In this document: positions 8,053-17,141 of the stretch, piece by piece | Numbering within the stretch: the first letter of the stretch is position 1 | Layout: every line of letters begins with the position of its first letter | Assembly: GCA_019119045.1 (NCBI GenBank) | Contig: DWXS01000063.1 | Coordinates: 1-53,622, forward strand | From: Candidatus Mailhella merdavium | GTDB taxonomy: Bacteria > Desulfobacterota > Desulfovibrionia > Desulfovibrionales > Desulfovibrionaceae | Length of the DNA stretch: 53,622 nt | Direction of reading: 5' to 3' | Notes under the pieces: generated by a model | Database searches by the model: none | The model's input: only the letters and a program-made list of their open reading frames with translations | Told to the model about the DNA's origin: nothing | Translations under genes and position numbers: made by a program

Positions 8053-9552
8053 TCAGGCCATGCCCCAGCCGGCAAGTTTTCGGTACAGCGTCCGTCGCCC
8101 TATGCCGAGACGTCCGGCGGCAAGCGTCCGGTTTCCGCCGCATTTTTCAAGGACGTGAAGAATATGGCGTTTTTCCGCCAGATCAAGGCGATCGCTTCCG
8201 TCGTCCCTGCTCAATTCTTCCGGGATATGGGGTATATCCCCTGTTGGAGGAGTCTTTTTATCGGAAGCCTGAGGATCCGGATCGGGCGAGAGGAGACAGT
8301 CGCAGTTCTGGAGGGCCGTTTCTTCAGGAGCGGAGGCCCGAAAAACGGCTCGACAGGCTTCGCTGGAGCAGGCTATTTCCGGAGGAAGGCCCTTGCCGGA
8401 AATGAGTCCGTCTTCCGCAAGAATAATGGCACGTTCGATCACGTTGCGCAGTTCGCGTACATTTCCGGGCCAGGAGTAGCTTTTCAGGCAGCCGTAAATG
8501 GCGGGGTCGACGCGCAGAGAGCGTCCTGCGGCCAGAGGCAGGACGCGCAGAAAGTGTTCTACCAGACGCGGTATGTCGTCCACATGCTCCGAAAGAGGGG
8601 GGAGTTCCAGGGTGAAGACATGGATTCTGTGATACAGGGCTTCGTTGAACGTCCCCGCTTCCACTGCGCCCGCCAGGTCTCTGTTGGTGGCAAAGATGAG
8701 GCGTACGTCGCAGGTGCGTGTTTCCTTGCCGCCTACGGGACGGTAGGTGCCGTTTTCCAGAACGCGCAGCAGTGAGGGCTGAACATCAAGGGGCAGATCG
8801 CCTATTTCGTCAAGGAACAGGGTTCCCTTATCCGCTTCCGCGAACAGTCCTATGCTGTCGGAGCTTGCTCCGGTGAAGGAACCCTTCATATGCCCGAACA
8901 GTTCGCTGCGGGCCAGTTCCTTGGACAGAGCGGCGCAGTTTTTGATGATGAAGGGGGCGCCGCTGCGCAGGCTCCGGCTTTGAATGGCGTGGGCCAGCAC
9001 TTCTTTGCCGGCCCCGCTGGGCCCGTGGAGCAGGACGGGAACATCCGTGGGGGCAACTTTTTCCAGCAGATAGCGTACCTGCTTCATGCCCGGGGAATCC
9101 CCGATGACCATATCCTCCACCGAGGAGAAGCTTTTCTGTCGCCGCGCTTCCCGGCGTAGAGCCGCTTTCTGGGTGGCTCCCGCCACAACCTGCAGGAGTC
9201 TGCCGGGTTCGATCGGTGTGCTGACATAGTCGTTTGCCCCGATTTTCATGGCCTCCACGGCGTCATGTACGTTTCCGTCTCCTGTGAGGCAGATGATTTC
9301 CATGTCCGGCTGGAGTTCCAGCAGTTCCCTCAGCAGGGAAAGCCCGTTAGAACCCGGCAATCCCAGTTCGAGAACCGCCACATCCACTCTTCTGGAACGG
9401 GCAAGCCCCAGAGCCTGGCGGGCTCTGGTAGCGGGCAGGAGTTTTCCCTGTCCATCCAGAATATTTTTCAGGAGAGTCTGAGTTGCGGCGTCGCCAGCAG
9501 CGACAAGAATATTGCTCAACAGGGAACGTATACCCATGGTATTTTTCAGCAA
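8053..9552 (-). CDS. Sigma54-dependent activator with degenerate receiver domain
   Basis: NtrC-type activator, up to 499 residues: receiver-like domain (about 14-130), AAA+ domain (about 148-385), Fis-type helix-turn-helix (about 455-497, ending NRTLAAGRLGIGRRTLYRKL). The AAA+ part has Walker A GPSGAGKE, the sigma54-contacting loop as GSFTGA, and Walker B GTLFLDEIGD. The receiver fold is recognisable but its phosphorylation site is gone: the phospho-acceptor Asp is Glu62 (LELGLPG), the acidic pair is Ala19-Gly20, and the conserved Lys is Thr112 (YVSTP); only switch Thr90 remains. The start is TTG 9552 or ATG 9537, neither with a strong Shine-Dalgarno. It lies 24 bases after the carboxyspermidine decarboxylase stop and upstream of the sigma54-promoted alcohol dehydrogenase. 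No partner kinase is present, consistent with kinase-independent control. Confidence 0.92.
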   Translation of the reverse strand: MLKNTMGIRSLLSNILVAAGDAATQTLLKNILDGQGKLLPATRARQALGLARSRRVDVAVLELGLPGSNGLSLLRELLELQPDMEIICLTGDGNVHDAVEAMKIGANDYVSTPIEPGRLLQVVAGATQKAALRREARRQKSFSSVEDMVIGDSPGMKQVRYLLEKVAPTDVPVLLHGPSGAGKEVLAHAIQSRSLRSGAPFIIKNCAALSKELARSELFGHMKGSFTGASSDSIGLFAEADKGTLFLDEIGDLPLDVQPSLLRVLENGTYRPVGGKETRTCDVRLIFATNRDLAGAVEAGTFNEALYHRIHVFTLELPPLSEHVDDIPRLVEHFLRVLPLAAGRSLRVDPAIYGCLKSYSWPGNVRELRNVIERAIILAEDGLISGKGLPPEIACSSEACRAVFRASAPEETALQNCDCLLSPDPDPQASDKKTPPTGDIPHIPEELSRDDGSDRLDLAEKRHILHVLEKCGGNRTLAAGRLGIGRRTLYRKLAGWGMA

Positions 9553-9576
9553 ACGTTCTGTTTATGGTTCTTGTAT

Positions 9577-10791
9577 TCAGGAAAGACGGGATTTGAAGTC
9601 TTCATAACCGAATGTTCTGCATATCCGGCGTTCGTCCGAGGCTGAATCCCACAGCGCAATGGCGGGCAGGCGCAGGCCGTTGAAGGTCGTGGTCTTGACC
9701 ATGCTGTAAATCGCCATATCGCCGAATATCACGCGGTCGCCCGGAACCAGCGGCGTATCGAAAGAATATTCTCCTATGACATCGCCGGCAAGGCAGGATT
9801 TTCCGGCCAGGCGGCATGTCCAGCGTTTTTCTCCCTTTTCGCCGGCTGGGCCGGACGGGCCTGCCGCCTCCGGGCGATAGGGCATTTCCAGCACGTCCGG
9901 CATGTGGCAGGCTGCGGAACAGTCCAATATTGCCACAGGCATATCGGCTTCGACCACATCCAGCACGGTGGATACCAGAACTCCGGCTCGCAGGGCAACG
10001 GCTTCCCCTGGCTCCAGATAGACCTGAACGCCATAACGATCCCGCACTTTTTCAATGCAGGCGCAGAGCAGATCAAGGTCATAGTCCGGTCGGGTTATGT
10101 GGTGCCCTCCACCGAAGTTGATCCATTTCATGCCGGAGAAATATTGACCGAACTTTTCTTCCACGGCCTTCAGGGTACGGGCCAGACAATCGCTGTTCTG
10201 CTCGCAGAGCGTATGAAAATGCAGGCCGGAAATACCGTCAAGCGCGTGGGGATCGCGTAGTTCCCGTGCGAAGACGTGCGGGCGGATTCCGAGGCGCGAG
10301 GCAGGATCGCAGGGATCATAGATGGGCACGGCTCCCTCGGAATGTTCCGGATTGATGCGCAGGCCACATTCCACATGCTTTCCTGCCCGACGGGCTGCTT
10401 CGATCATTGGGCGGAAACGTCGCCACTGAGAGAAGGAATTGAATACGACATGATCCGCCCACTTGAGGACTTCGGTCATGTCTTCCTCGCTCCAGCCTGC
10501 CGCAAAGGCATGAACTTCTCCACGGAATTCTTCCCTGGCCAGACGCGCTTCATCCGGAGAGCTTGCACAGCAGCCCCACAGCGGGCCGTCAAAGGCGCGT
10601 GAAAGTACCGGAAAGGCGGCCCATTGGGCAAAGCCCTTGAGTGCAAGCATGATCTTTGCGCCCGTGCGGCGCTGTACCGCGTCCAGAACGGCCGCGTTGC
10701 CGCGCAGCAGAGCAAGATCGGTAATAAAGCAGGGAGAAGGCCAGCTTTCAGGGTTCAGTTTTGCAAGATATTCAGGTTCAAGTCCGCGCAT
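9577..10791 (-). CDS. nspC: Carboxynorspermidine/carboxyspermidine decarboxylase
   Basis: PLP-dependent fold III decarboxylase making spermidine (or norspermidine) from the carboxylated precursor. About 404 residues. The PLP lysine is K52 in MLALKGFAQWA; other family segments are GLHFHTLCEQ, NFGGGHHITRPDYD, YLEPGEAV and CHMPDVLEMPYRP. ATG 10791 is chosen because AGGAG lies eight bases upstream; the frame stays open to 11097, but that extension runs back toward the preceding gene and is not conserved-looking. It follows the dehydrogenase that makes its substrate. Confidence 0.93.
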   Translation of the reverse strand: MRGLEPEYLAKLNPESWPSPCFITDLALLRGNAAVLDAVQRRTGAKIMLALKGFAQWAAFPVLSRAFDGPLWGCCASSPDEARLAREEFRGEVHAFAAGWSEEDMTEVLKWADHVVFNSFSQWRRFRPMIEAARRAGKHVECGLRINPEHSEGAVPIYDPCDPASRLGIRPHVFARELRDPHALDGISGLHFHTLCEQNSDCLARTLKAVEEKFGQYFSGMKWINFGGGHHITRPDYDLDLLCACIEKVRDRYGVQVYLEPGEAVALRAGVLVSTVLDVVEADMPVAILDCSAACHMPDVLEMPYRPEAAGPSGPAGEKGEKRWTCRLAGKSCLAGDVIGEYSFDTPLVPGDRVIFGDMAIYSMVKTTTFNGLRLPAIALWDSASDERRICRTFGYEDFKSRLS

Positions 10792-11000
10792 GGGCAACTC
10801 CTGCAGGCGGGGGAAAAAGGTGTCGGGCAGGCGTATTGGTGGTACGCCGGTGGGAGACGTCCGACGCGCGGATGTCGTGTTGGTAAAAGGATTGTTTCTT
10901 CGCAGGCATATGTCCGTCTGACGGGGAATTGCGACTGGAGCAGCCGGGATGCTCCGGCTTTGAGGGCGGATCATCGCTGAACGAACAGGGGCGGAGAGCG

Positions 11001-11028
11001 GGAAAGGCCCTTTCCCAAGGGCCTTTCC
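11001..11028 (-). terminator. Hairpin after carboxyspermidine dehydrogenase
   Basis: GGAAAGGCCC (11001-11010) pairs exactly with 11019-11028 around an 8-base loop, just past the dehydrogenase stop. There is no U-tract, so it may be a processing or partial attenuation element between two genes of the pathway. Confidence 0.55.
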
Positions 11029-11035
11029 GCATGTG

Positions 11036-12238
11036 CTACTTTTCTTCCGTGATTTCGCTGACCACCCAGGGCAGGCCGTAGCGGGCGAGTTGCTCAAGGA
11101 AGGGATCGGGATCCATCTGCTCCATGTTCCAGACGCCGGGTTTCATCCATTTGCCGGTGAGCATCATCATGGCGCCGACCATGGCGGGCACGCCGGTGGT
11201 ATAGGAAATGGCCTGCGAGCCAAGTTCTCTGTAACATTCCTGATGATCGCAGATATTGTAGATATAGACGGTACGGGGCCGATCGTCCTTCACACCGTGC
11301 ATGAGGCAGCCGATACAGGTTTTTCCTCTGGTGCGGGGGCCGAGAGAGGCCGGATCGGGCAGCATCTTTGCCAGGAACTGGAGGGGAACGATTTCCTGCC
11401 CCTGGAACTGTACCGGTTCGATGCCGGTCATCCCCACGTTCTTCAGCACCTGAAGATGGTTCAGATAGTTGTCCGAGAAGGTCATCCAGAAACGTGCGCG
11501 ACGTATGCCCTTCAGGTTCAGAACCAGAGATTCCAGTTCTTCATGGTACATGAGGTAGCAGTTTTTCGGGCCTATGCCTTCAGGAAAATCAAAGTTCATT
11601 TTCCAGGACAGGGGATCGGTTTCCACCCATTCACCCCGTTCCCAGTAACGGCCCCGGGCGGAGACTTCGCGTATATTGATTTCCGGATTGAAGTTCGTGG
11701 CAAAGGGAAGACCGTGGTCTCCGGCGTTGGCGTCGATGATATCCAGAACATGGATTTCATCCAGCAGGTGTTTTTGCGCGTAGGCGCAGAACACGTTGGT
11801 CACGCCGGGGTCAAAGCCGCTTCCGAGCAGGGCCATGAGTCCCTTGTCCTGAAACTTCTTCTGATAGGCCCACTGCCATTTATATTCGAATTTCGCGGTA
11901 TCCAGCGGCTCATAATTGGCCGTATCGAGGTAATGGACTCCGGCCTCGAGGCAGGCGTCCATAATATGCAGATCCTGATAGGGCAGAGCGATATTCATGA
12001 CCAGTTGCGGCTTGACCCGCCGGATCAGCTCCACCAGTTCGGGGACGTTGTCCGCATCCACACGCGCCGTTTCCACCGTGCGCCCCGTGCGTTCCCGCAC
12101 GCCGGCGGCAATGGCGTCGCAGCGGGATTTCGTACGGCTGGCAAGCACGATTTCGTCAAACACTTCCGCTGCCTGCGCACATTTGTGGACGACCACCGAG
12201 CTGACGCCGCCCGCGCCTATGATCAGCACTTTCGCCAT
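11036..12238 (-). CDS. Carboxy(nor)spermidine dehydrogenase, saccharopine dehydrogenase family
   Basis: NADPH-dependent enzyme joining aspartate semialdehyde to putrescine (or diaminopropane) to give carboxy(nor)spermidine. About 400 residues. The Rossmann motif is at the N-terminus (VLIIGAGGVSSVV). Family-typical segments include NIALPYQDLHIMDACL, YLDTANYEP, GFDPGVTNVFCAYAQK and AISYTTGVPAMVGA. The start ATG 12238 has AAGGAGACGGATT directly upstream. It lies 46 bases after speA and before the decarboxylase, which argues for a polyamine role over lysine metabolism. Confidence 0.92.
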   Translation of the reverse strand: MAKVLIIGAGGVSSVVVHKCAQAAEVFDEIVLASRTKSRCDAIAAGVRERTGRTVETARVDADNVPELVELIRRVKPQLVMNIALPYQDLHIMDACLEAGVHYLDTANYEPLDTAKFEYKWQWAYQKKFQDKGLMALLGSGFDPGVTNVFCAYAQKHLLDEIHVLDIIDANAGDHGLPFATNFNPEINIREVSARGRYWERGEWVETDPLSWKMNFDFPEGIGPKNCYLMYHEELESLVLNLKGIRRARFWMTFSDNYLNHLQVLKNVGMTGIEPVQFQGQEIVPLQFLAKMLPDPASLGPRTRGKTCIGCLMHGVKDDRPRTVYIYNICDHQECYRELGSQAISYTTGVPAMVGAMMMLTGKWMKPGVWNMEQMDPDPFLEQLARYGLPWVVSEITEEK

Positions 12239-12284
12239 AATCCGTCTCCTTTTTCTTGCTTTTTTCCTGCCGTCAGGGAACGGC

Positions 12285-14204
12285 CTAGCGTTCAAAGTAG
12301 GTATAGCCGCGCATTCCGTTGTCATAGGCCTGCATCAGGGCATAACGCTGTTTTGGGGTCATGCGTTTTTCCCTGACGGCCAGTTCGGCGGAACTGCGGA
12401 TATCTTCCAGTATCTTGCGCGGATCATACTCGACATAGGCGAGAATATCCGAAATGGAGTCTCCGTTCAGCTCGCGCACGAATTCATAACTTCCGTCTTC
12501 CTCGATGCGTACGGATACCACATTGGTATCGCCCAGCAGGTTATGCAGGTCGCCCAGCGTTTCCTGATAGGCTCCTACAAGGAAAACTCCCAGATAGTAT
12601 TCCTCGCCGTCGCGCAGGGGGTGCAGGGCCAGCGTGTTCCGCAGTCCCTGCGGATCGATGAAGTGGGTGATGCGGCCGTCGCTGTCGCAGGTCATGTCGG
12701 AGAGTATGCCCTGCCGCGTAGGCTCTTCATCCAGTCTGTGGATCGGCATGATGGGGAAAATCTGGTCGATGGCCCAGGAATCGGGCAGGGACTGGAATAC
12801 GCTGAAGTTGCAATAATAAATGTCGGCAAGGGTGGAATCAAGCTCGTTGAATTCCTTGGGAGTCTGCTTGAGTTTGCCCTTTTCCTGCGCAATGGCGCGC
12901 ATGACGGCCCAGAAGAAGCGTTCCGCCAGAGTGCGCTGACGCAGGGTGACGCGGCCCGTGATGAAGAGCTGACGCATTTCGTCATAATAATACACGGCGT
13001 CGTTATAACATTCCTGCATGTTGCGCAGATTAAGATTTTGCAGCGTTTCCCGCAGGTTGAGTACGGGGGCGGGGGTATCTTCCGGAAGATTTTCGGGCAA
13101 GGCGCCTACCTCGATGAGACTGACGTCCAGCACATTGAACAGAAGAATGGAATAATAGGCCACCGTAGCCCGGCCCGATTCCGTGATGATGTGCGGATGA
13201 GCGATGCCCTGCGTATCAAGAATGGTCATCACCGCTTCCACGACGTCGGTGCAGTATTCGTTCAGCGTGTAGTTGCGGGAACTGACGTAGTTGGTGTGGG
13301 AGCCGTCGTAGTCCACGGCGAGACCTCCGCCGAGGTCAAGATAGCCCATGGCCGCGCCTTCCTGCGCCAGCCCGGCGTAAATGCGTGTCGCCTCCATGAC
13401 GGCGGCGCGGATATCACGGATGTTCGGCACCTGAGAACCGAGGTGATAGTGCATGAGCTTGAGGCAGTCGAGCATGTCGTGCTGCTTCAGCGTATCCACC
13501 ACATCGACAATCTGGGCGGAGGTCAGGCCGAAGGCGGAGCGTTCGCCGCCGGATTCCGACCAGTGCCCGCTGGCCTTGGTGGTCAGCTTGACGCGCACGC
13601 CGATTTGCGGGCGCACGCCCATTTTCTTGGCTTCTTCAAGAATGGTATCCAGTTCCCCCGGCATTTCCAGAACAAAGAAGCAGTTCAGGCCCATACGCAG
13701 CGCGTGCAGACCGAGATCGATGAATTCTTCGTCCTTGTAGCCGTTGCAGATGAGGCAGGCCTTGTTGCTTTTAAGCTGGGAAACAGCAGCAATGAGTTCT
13801 GCTTTTGAGCCTACTTCAAGCCCGTGGTGGTAAGTGCGCCCGTATTGGGCGATGCGTTCCACAACCTGCTGCTGCTGATTGACTTTGATGGGGAATACGC
13901 CGCGGTATTCTCCCTTGTACCCCAGTTCTGAAATGGCCGCCCGGAAGGTCTGATGGAGCAGGGAAATCTGCGAGTCGAGAATATTTTCGATGCGCAGCAG
14001 CACGGGCATGTCGTAACCGCGTTCCTGAATGCCCCGGATAATTTCCGGCACGCTGACTTCAGGCCCGCCGTCGCGTCCGAAGGGGCGTATGACCACCTCG
14101 CCCTTCCGGGATATGTCAAAGTATCCTGCGCCCCAGTTGCGCACACCGTACAGTTCGGCGGAATCTTCCACGCCCCATTTCTGGATGGTCGTCATTTTTG
14201 CCAA
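12285..14204 (-). CDS. speA: Biosynthetic arginine decarboxylase
   Basis: PLP enzyme converting arginine to agmatine, first step toward putrescine. About 639 residues, close to the 630-660 typical of SpeA. Conserved parts include the N-terminal WGVEDSAELYGVRNWG, FPIKVNQQQQVVE (PLP-lysine region), MHYHLGSQVPNIRDIR, LDLGGGLAVDYDGS and ESGRATVAYYS. The start is probably TTG at 14204, because AAGGAG is spaced nine bases from it; the ATG at 14195 three codons later has no good ribosome-binding site. Enzymes taking agmatine to putrescine are not in this window. A 40-bp motif shared with the pgsA upstream region lies about 150-190 bases upstream. Confidence 0.94.
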   Translation of the reverse strand: MAKMTTIQKWGVEDSAELYGVRNWGAGYFDISRKGEVVIRPFGRDGGPEVSVPEIIRGIQERGYDMPVLLRIENILDSQISLLHQTFRAAISELGYKGEYRGVFPIKVNQQQQVVERIAQYGRTYHHGLEVGSKAELIAAVSQLKSNKACLICNGYKDEEFIDLGLHALRMGLNCFFVLEMPGELDTILEEAKKMGVRPQIGVRVKLTTKASGHWSESGGERSAFGLTSAQIVDVVDTLKQHDMLDCLKLMHYHLGSQVPNIRDIRAAVMEATRIYAGLAQEGAAMGYLDLGGGLAVDYDGSHTNYVSSRNYTLNEYCTDVVEAVMTILDTQGIAHPHIITESGRATVAYYSILLFNVLDVSLIEVGALPENLPEDTPAPVLNLRETLQNLNLRNMQECYNDAVYYYDEMRQLFITGRVTLRQRTLAERFFWAVMRAIAQEKGKLKQTPKEFNELDSTLADIYYCNFSVFQSLPDSWAIDQIFPIMPIHRLDEEPTRQGILSDMTCDSDGRITHFIDPQGLRNTLALHPLRDGEEYYLGVFLVGAYQETLGDLHNLLGDTNVVSVRIEEDGSYEFVRELNGDSISDILAYVEYDPRKILEDIRSSAELAVREKRMTPKQRYALMQAYDNGMRGYTYFER

Positions 14205-14355
14205 TTCTGCCCACTCCTTGGGAGAAAGGGGGAAAGCGGCGCGGAGCAACAGGCCGGTTTCAGGCCGAACTTTCCGCTTGCCGCAAAAGCGTATCATCCT
14301 TAGTCTCAATCCGCGACCGGCGACATGCCGGGCGGGCCTCCCTTCGGCAGGGGGG

Positions 14356-14395
14356 CAGAAAAGGTTTTCATCGGCTTGGCCGTCTTGTCAATCCA
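14356..14395 (-). promoter_or_regulatory. 40-bp motif, copy B (upstream of speA)
   Basis: Read on the minus strand: TGGATTGACAA, 11 variable bases, CGATGAAAACC, then TTTTCTG. It agrees with the copy at 40546-40585 at 32 of 40 positions, with two invariant 11-base blocks at the same spacing. It includes a TTGACA hexamer but no good -10 at 17 bases. Confidence 0.5.
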
Positions 14396-14465
14396 TTTTT
14401 TCCGGTTTCGTCGCGATGCCGGCCCGGGCTTGCGGAAACTACGGATCGGGAACGGAGAAAGGGGA

Positions 14466-15743
14466 ATGACAAATTTTTTCGAGGGGACGGAACCGCTTTC
14501 TCTGCGCTGGTTCATGCATGTCGACATGGACGCCTTTTTTGCGTCCATAGAGCAGCTGGACAATCCGGAACTGCGGGGCAAGGCTCTGATTGTCGGTCAG
14601 GGGCGCAGAGGCGTGGTGAGTACCTGCTCGTACGAAGCCCGCAAATTCGGCGTGCATTCCGCCATGCCCATAGGTGAGGCAAAGCGTCTGTGTCCGCACG
14701 GGATATTCGTGCCGGGCAGGCTCGAGCGGTATCGCGAAATGTCGCGCATTGTCGAGAGCGTTCTGCATGATTTCTCCCCTCTGGTGGAAATGGCTTCCGT
14801 CGACGAGGCCTATCTTGACGCGTCGGGCATGGAGCGTCTGTTCGGGCCTGTTGAAGAAATGGGGATGTGTCTTAAAGAAGCCGTACGCAGGGCCACAGGA
14901 GGCCTTACCTGTTCCGTAGGCATCGCGCCGGTGAAATTTCTTGCAAAGATATGTTCCGATCTCAACAAGCCGGACGGTCTGTATCTGCTGCGGCACGAGG
15001 ATGTGCCCCGTTTTCTCGAAAAACTTGAGCTGTCGCGTATTCCTGGCGTGGGAAGAAAGTTTCTCGCCGCACTGGCCGCTCAGGGCATACGCTCCGTCCC
15101 GGATGTGCTTGCGCGATCGGAGTCGTTCTGGGAACGTCGTTTCGGCAAGGCAGGGCTTGGTCTGTTACGGCGTGCGCAGGGAATCGACGGACGCGAAATA
15201 GTGCCCTGTACGCCTCCCAAATCGGAAAGTGCGGAAACTACCTTTGAACGGGATACGCGCGATCGGGATTTTCTCCGGACCTGGCTGCTCCGCCATGCCG
15301 AAAGAGTCGGCGCGCGTATGCGACGGAACGGGCTTGCAGGACGCACCGTTACGCTCAAAATAAAGTATGCCAGTTTCCATACAATCACGCGCCAGATGAG
15401 CCTGCCTGCCCGTACCAGCAATACGGAAACCCTGTATGAGGCGGGATGCTCGCTGCTGGAAGCTCTGTCGCTGGAGGAACCCGTCCGTCTGATCGGTTTG
15501 GGAATTTCCGGCTTTGAAAAGGAACGCCCTGTTCAGCTCAGTCTGCTGGACGCTGCACCAGAAAGGGAAAAAAGGGAGGACAGGGAAAAACGAAGGGCCT
15601 GTCTGGACGGCGCGCTGGACGAATTGCGGAGACGCTACGGCGGAGCGGTGATACAGCGGGGGCGACTCTTCACGGGGAAAGACGAGACTCAGAAGAAGGA
15701 AGGCGTTGTGCCGGACGTGCCCGTTCGGGACAGGGAAAGCTGA
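14466..15743 (+). CDS. dinB: DNA polymerase IV (Y family)
   Basis: Error-prone translesion polymerase. About 425 residues. Catalytic motifs are MHVDMDAFFASIEQ (near residue 18) and SVDEAYLD (near 115), with LTCSVGIAPVKFLAKI and the helix-hairpin-helix ISRIPGVG-type segment (LSRIPGVGRKF near 192). A beta-clamp-binding-like QLSLLD lies near the C-terminus, followed by a charged tail. ATG 14466 has GGAGAAAGGGG upstream. It is divergent from speA; no LexA-type box could be identified with confidence. Confidence 0.94.
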   Translation: MTNFFEGTEPLSLRWFMHVDMDAFFASIEQLDNPELRGKALIVGQGRRGVVSTCSYEARKFGVHSAMPIGEAKRLCPHGIFVPGRLERYREMSRIVESVLHDFSPLVEMASVDEAYLDASGMERLFGPVEEMGMCLKEAVRRATGGLTCSVGIAPVKFLAKICSDLNKPDGLYLLRHEDVPRFLEKLELSRIPGVGRKFLAALAAQGIRSVPDVLARSESFWERRFGKAGLGLLRRAQGIDGREIVPCTPPKSESAETTFERDTRDRDFLRTWLLRHAERVGARMRRNGLAGRTVTLKIKYASFHTITRQMSLPARTSNTETLYEAGCSLLEALSLEEPVRLIGLGISGFEKERPVQLSLLDAAPEREKREDREKRRACLDGALDELRRRYGGAVIQRGRLFTGKDETQKKEGVVPDVPVRDRES

Positions 15744-16056
15744 TGTCTGATGAATTTTGACTCAATGTCTGAAACAGGAATGCAGAAGTATTTTTTCAGC
15801 AATAAAAGAACATGTTATACCGATAAATCAAAGAATGATTCATTCTTGTAAAGAGTAAATTCAGTATTCATAATGATATGTCTTTACTTTATTATGTGCT
15901 GATTTTTCTGTGGAATATTACCCATATCAATAATTTTTCCGCCTGTAAAAACAGATTTTATAACGTTATAAAATCTGTATAAATGGTTTTCATGACGAAC
16001 ATGCAAGAAATTTGTATGTCCCGGGGAGAAGTAGTACGGAGTTTTCCGAGAGAGCT
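15744..16056. repeat. AT-rich intergenic region with a perfect 28-bp palindrome
   Basis: The region lies between convergent dinB and the LysR gene and contains no gene. At 15951-15978 the sequence ACAGATTTTATAAC is followed at once by its exact reverse complement. With no spacer it could be a cruciform or terminator-like stem for the LysR transcript, or a binding site for a symmetric regulator; there is no long U-tract. Confidence 0.6.
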
Positions 16057-16962
16057 TCAATCCCCTGAAACTGTCCGGAACCATTCGGGAAATTCTGCCG
16101 AATCGCGTGCCAGTTCATCTTTCATCCATGTGAAAAAAGCATCTATGCGCGGGATATGCCGCACGTTGGCCTCGCAGGCGGCTGCATAGCGGCTGTGTAC
16201 GGCTATGCTTTGCGGCAGGGGGGCGACAAGGCGGCCGCTGCGTATATCTTCCGCCACCATCAGGGAACTTCCCAGGGCCGGGCCTCTTCCGTCCATGGCT
16301 GCGCTCAGCGCCATATAGGCAAACTGAAACAATGGGCCGAAGTGAAGTGTCGGATGTTCTCCTGCCGCGGAAAACCATCTGTTCCAGGCATTTTCTCCTC
16401 CCTGTGGAAAGCGGAGCAGGCGATCCTGTTTCCACGCGTCTCCTCTGCGCTGGAAGTAGGCGGGGGAGAATACGGGGAAGAGTCGTTCTTCCGGCAGAGC
16501 AAGTACGAACAGTCCTGCCGAAGAGATCATGTCGGGGTAAATGACGATATCCACATCCGGGCCGAGCTCGGGGCGGCCGGGATGCGGGGCGATACGCAGA
16601 TCGAGATCCGGAAATCGTTCGCAGAAGCGGATCAGGCGCGGAGCAAGCCAGCGGTTCGCAAAGCTCGCTTCCGCCACGACGGAAAGCTGACCTCCTCCCC
16701 TGCGCAGGCGCGCGCTTTCCGTGCGCAGCGTGTTCAACGCGCCGGAAACGGCATGGTAGTATCGCTCTCCGTCCGGCGTCAGGCGAATGCCCGGCGCATG
16801 ACGGATAAAAAGCGGAACCCCCAGATACTCTTCGAGGTGTCTGATATGTTGACTGATCGCCGCCTGTGTCACGCACAGTTCTTCGCCCGCACGGGTGAAA
16901 CTGCCGAGACGGGCCGCAGCCTCAAAAGCGGCGAGGGCATTCAATGGGGGTGTTTCGAACAT
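16057..16962 (-). CDS. LysR-family transcriptional regulator (GcvA/AmpR-like)
   Basis: 301 residues. The N-terminal winged helix-turn-helix reads LNALAAFEAAARLGSFTRAG then VTQAAISQHIRHLEEYLG, followed by a substrate-binding effector domain (about 90-295). The helix-turn-helix wording is typical of the GcvA/AmpR/TrpI branch. It is divergently transcribed from the permease at 17142, the usual arrangement for a regulator and its target. A dyad overlaps its start codon, suggesting autoregulation. The effector is unknown. Confidence 0.93.
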   Translation of the reverse strand: MFETPPLNALAAFEAAARLGSFTRAGEELCVTQAAISQHIRHLEEYLGVPLFIRHAPGIRLTPDGERYYHAVSGALNTLRTESARLRRGGGQLSVVAEASFANRWLAPRLIRFCERFPDLDLRIAPHPGRPELGPDVDIVIYPDMISSAGLFVLALPEERLFPVFSPAYFQRRGDAWKQDRLLRFPQGGENAWNRWFSAAGEHPTLHFGPLFQFAYMALSAAMDGRGPALGSSLMVAEDIRSGRLVAPLPQSIAVHSRYAAACEANVRHIPRIDAFFTWMKDELARDSAEFPEWFRTVSGD

Positions 16963-16975
16963 AAGAAAAACTTAT
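16961..16975. promoter_or_regulatory. Candidate LysR-type operator
   Basis: ATAAG-N5-CTTAT, a 15-base dyad fitting the T-N11-A pattern of LysR regulators, overlapping the ATG of the LysR gene and lying in the 179-base divergent region before the permease. Confidence 0.5.
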
Positions 16976-17141
16976 CCTGAGATGTAATTAATATCGTTTG
17001 CGAAGCGGACATCTTTGCCGCATCTTTCCCCTTCTTCGCACAGCCTGCCGCAGCTCCTATATGCGGCGGGAGCGGAAAAAGAGAATTACGGGAAGGCGGG
17101 ACAGGGCAACATCGCTTTTGTCCGCCGTTCGGGGAAATGTC

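Noticed and set aside
10792-11097. N-terminal extension of the carboxyspermidine decarboxylase to 11097
   Set aside because: A strong Shine-Dalgarno precedes the ATG at 10791. The extension crosses the hairpin and the end of the preceding gene and is not family-like.
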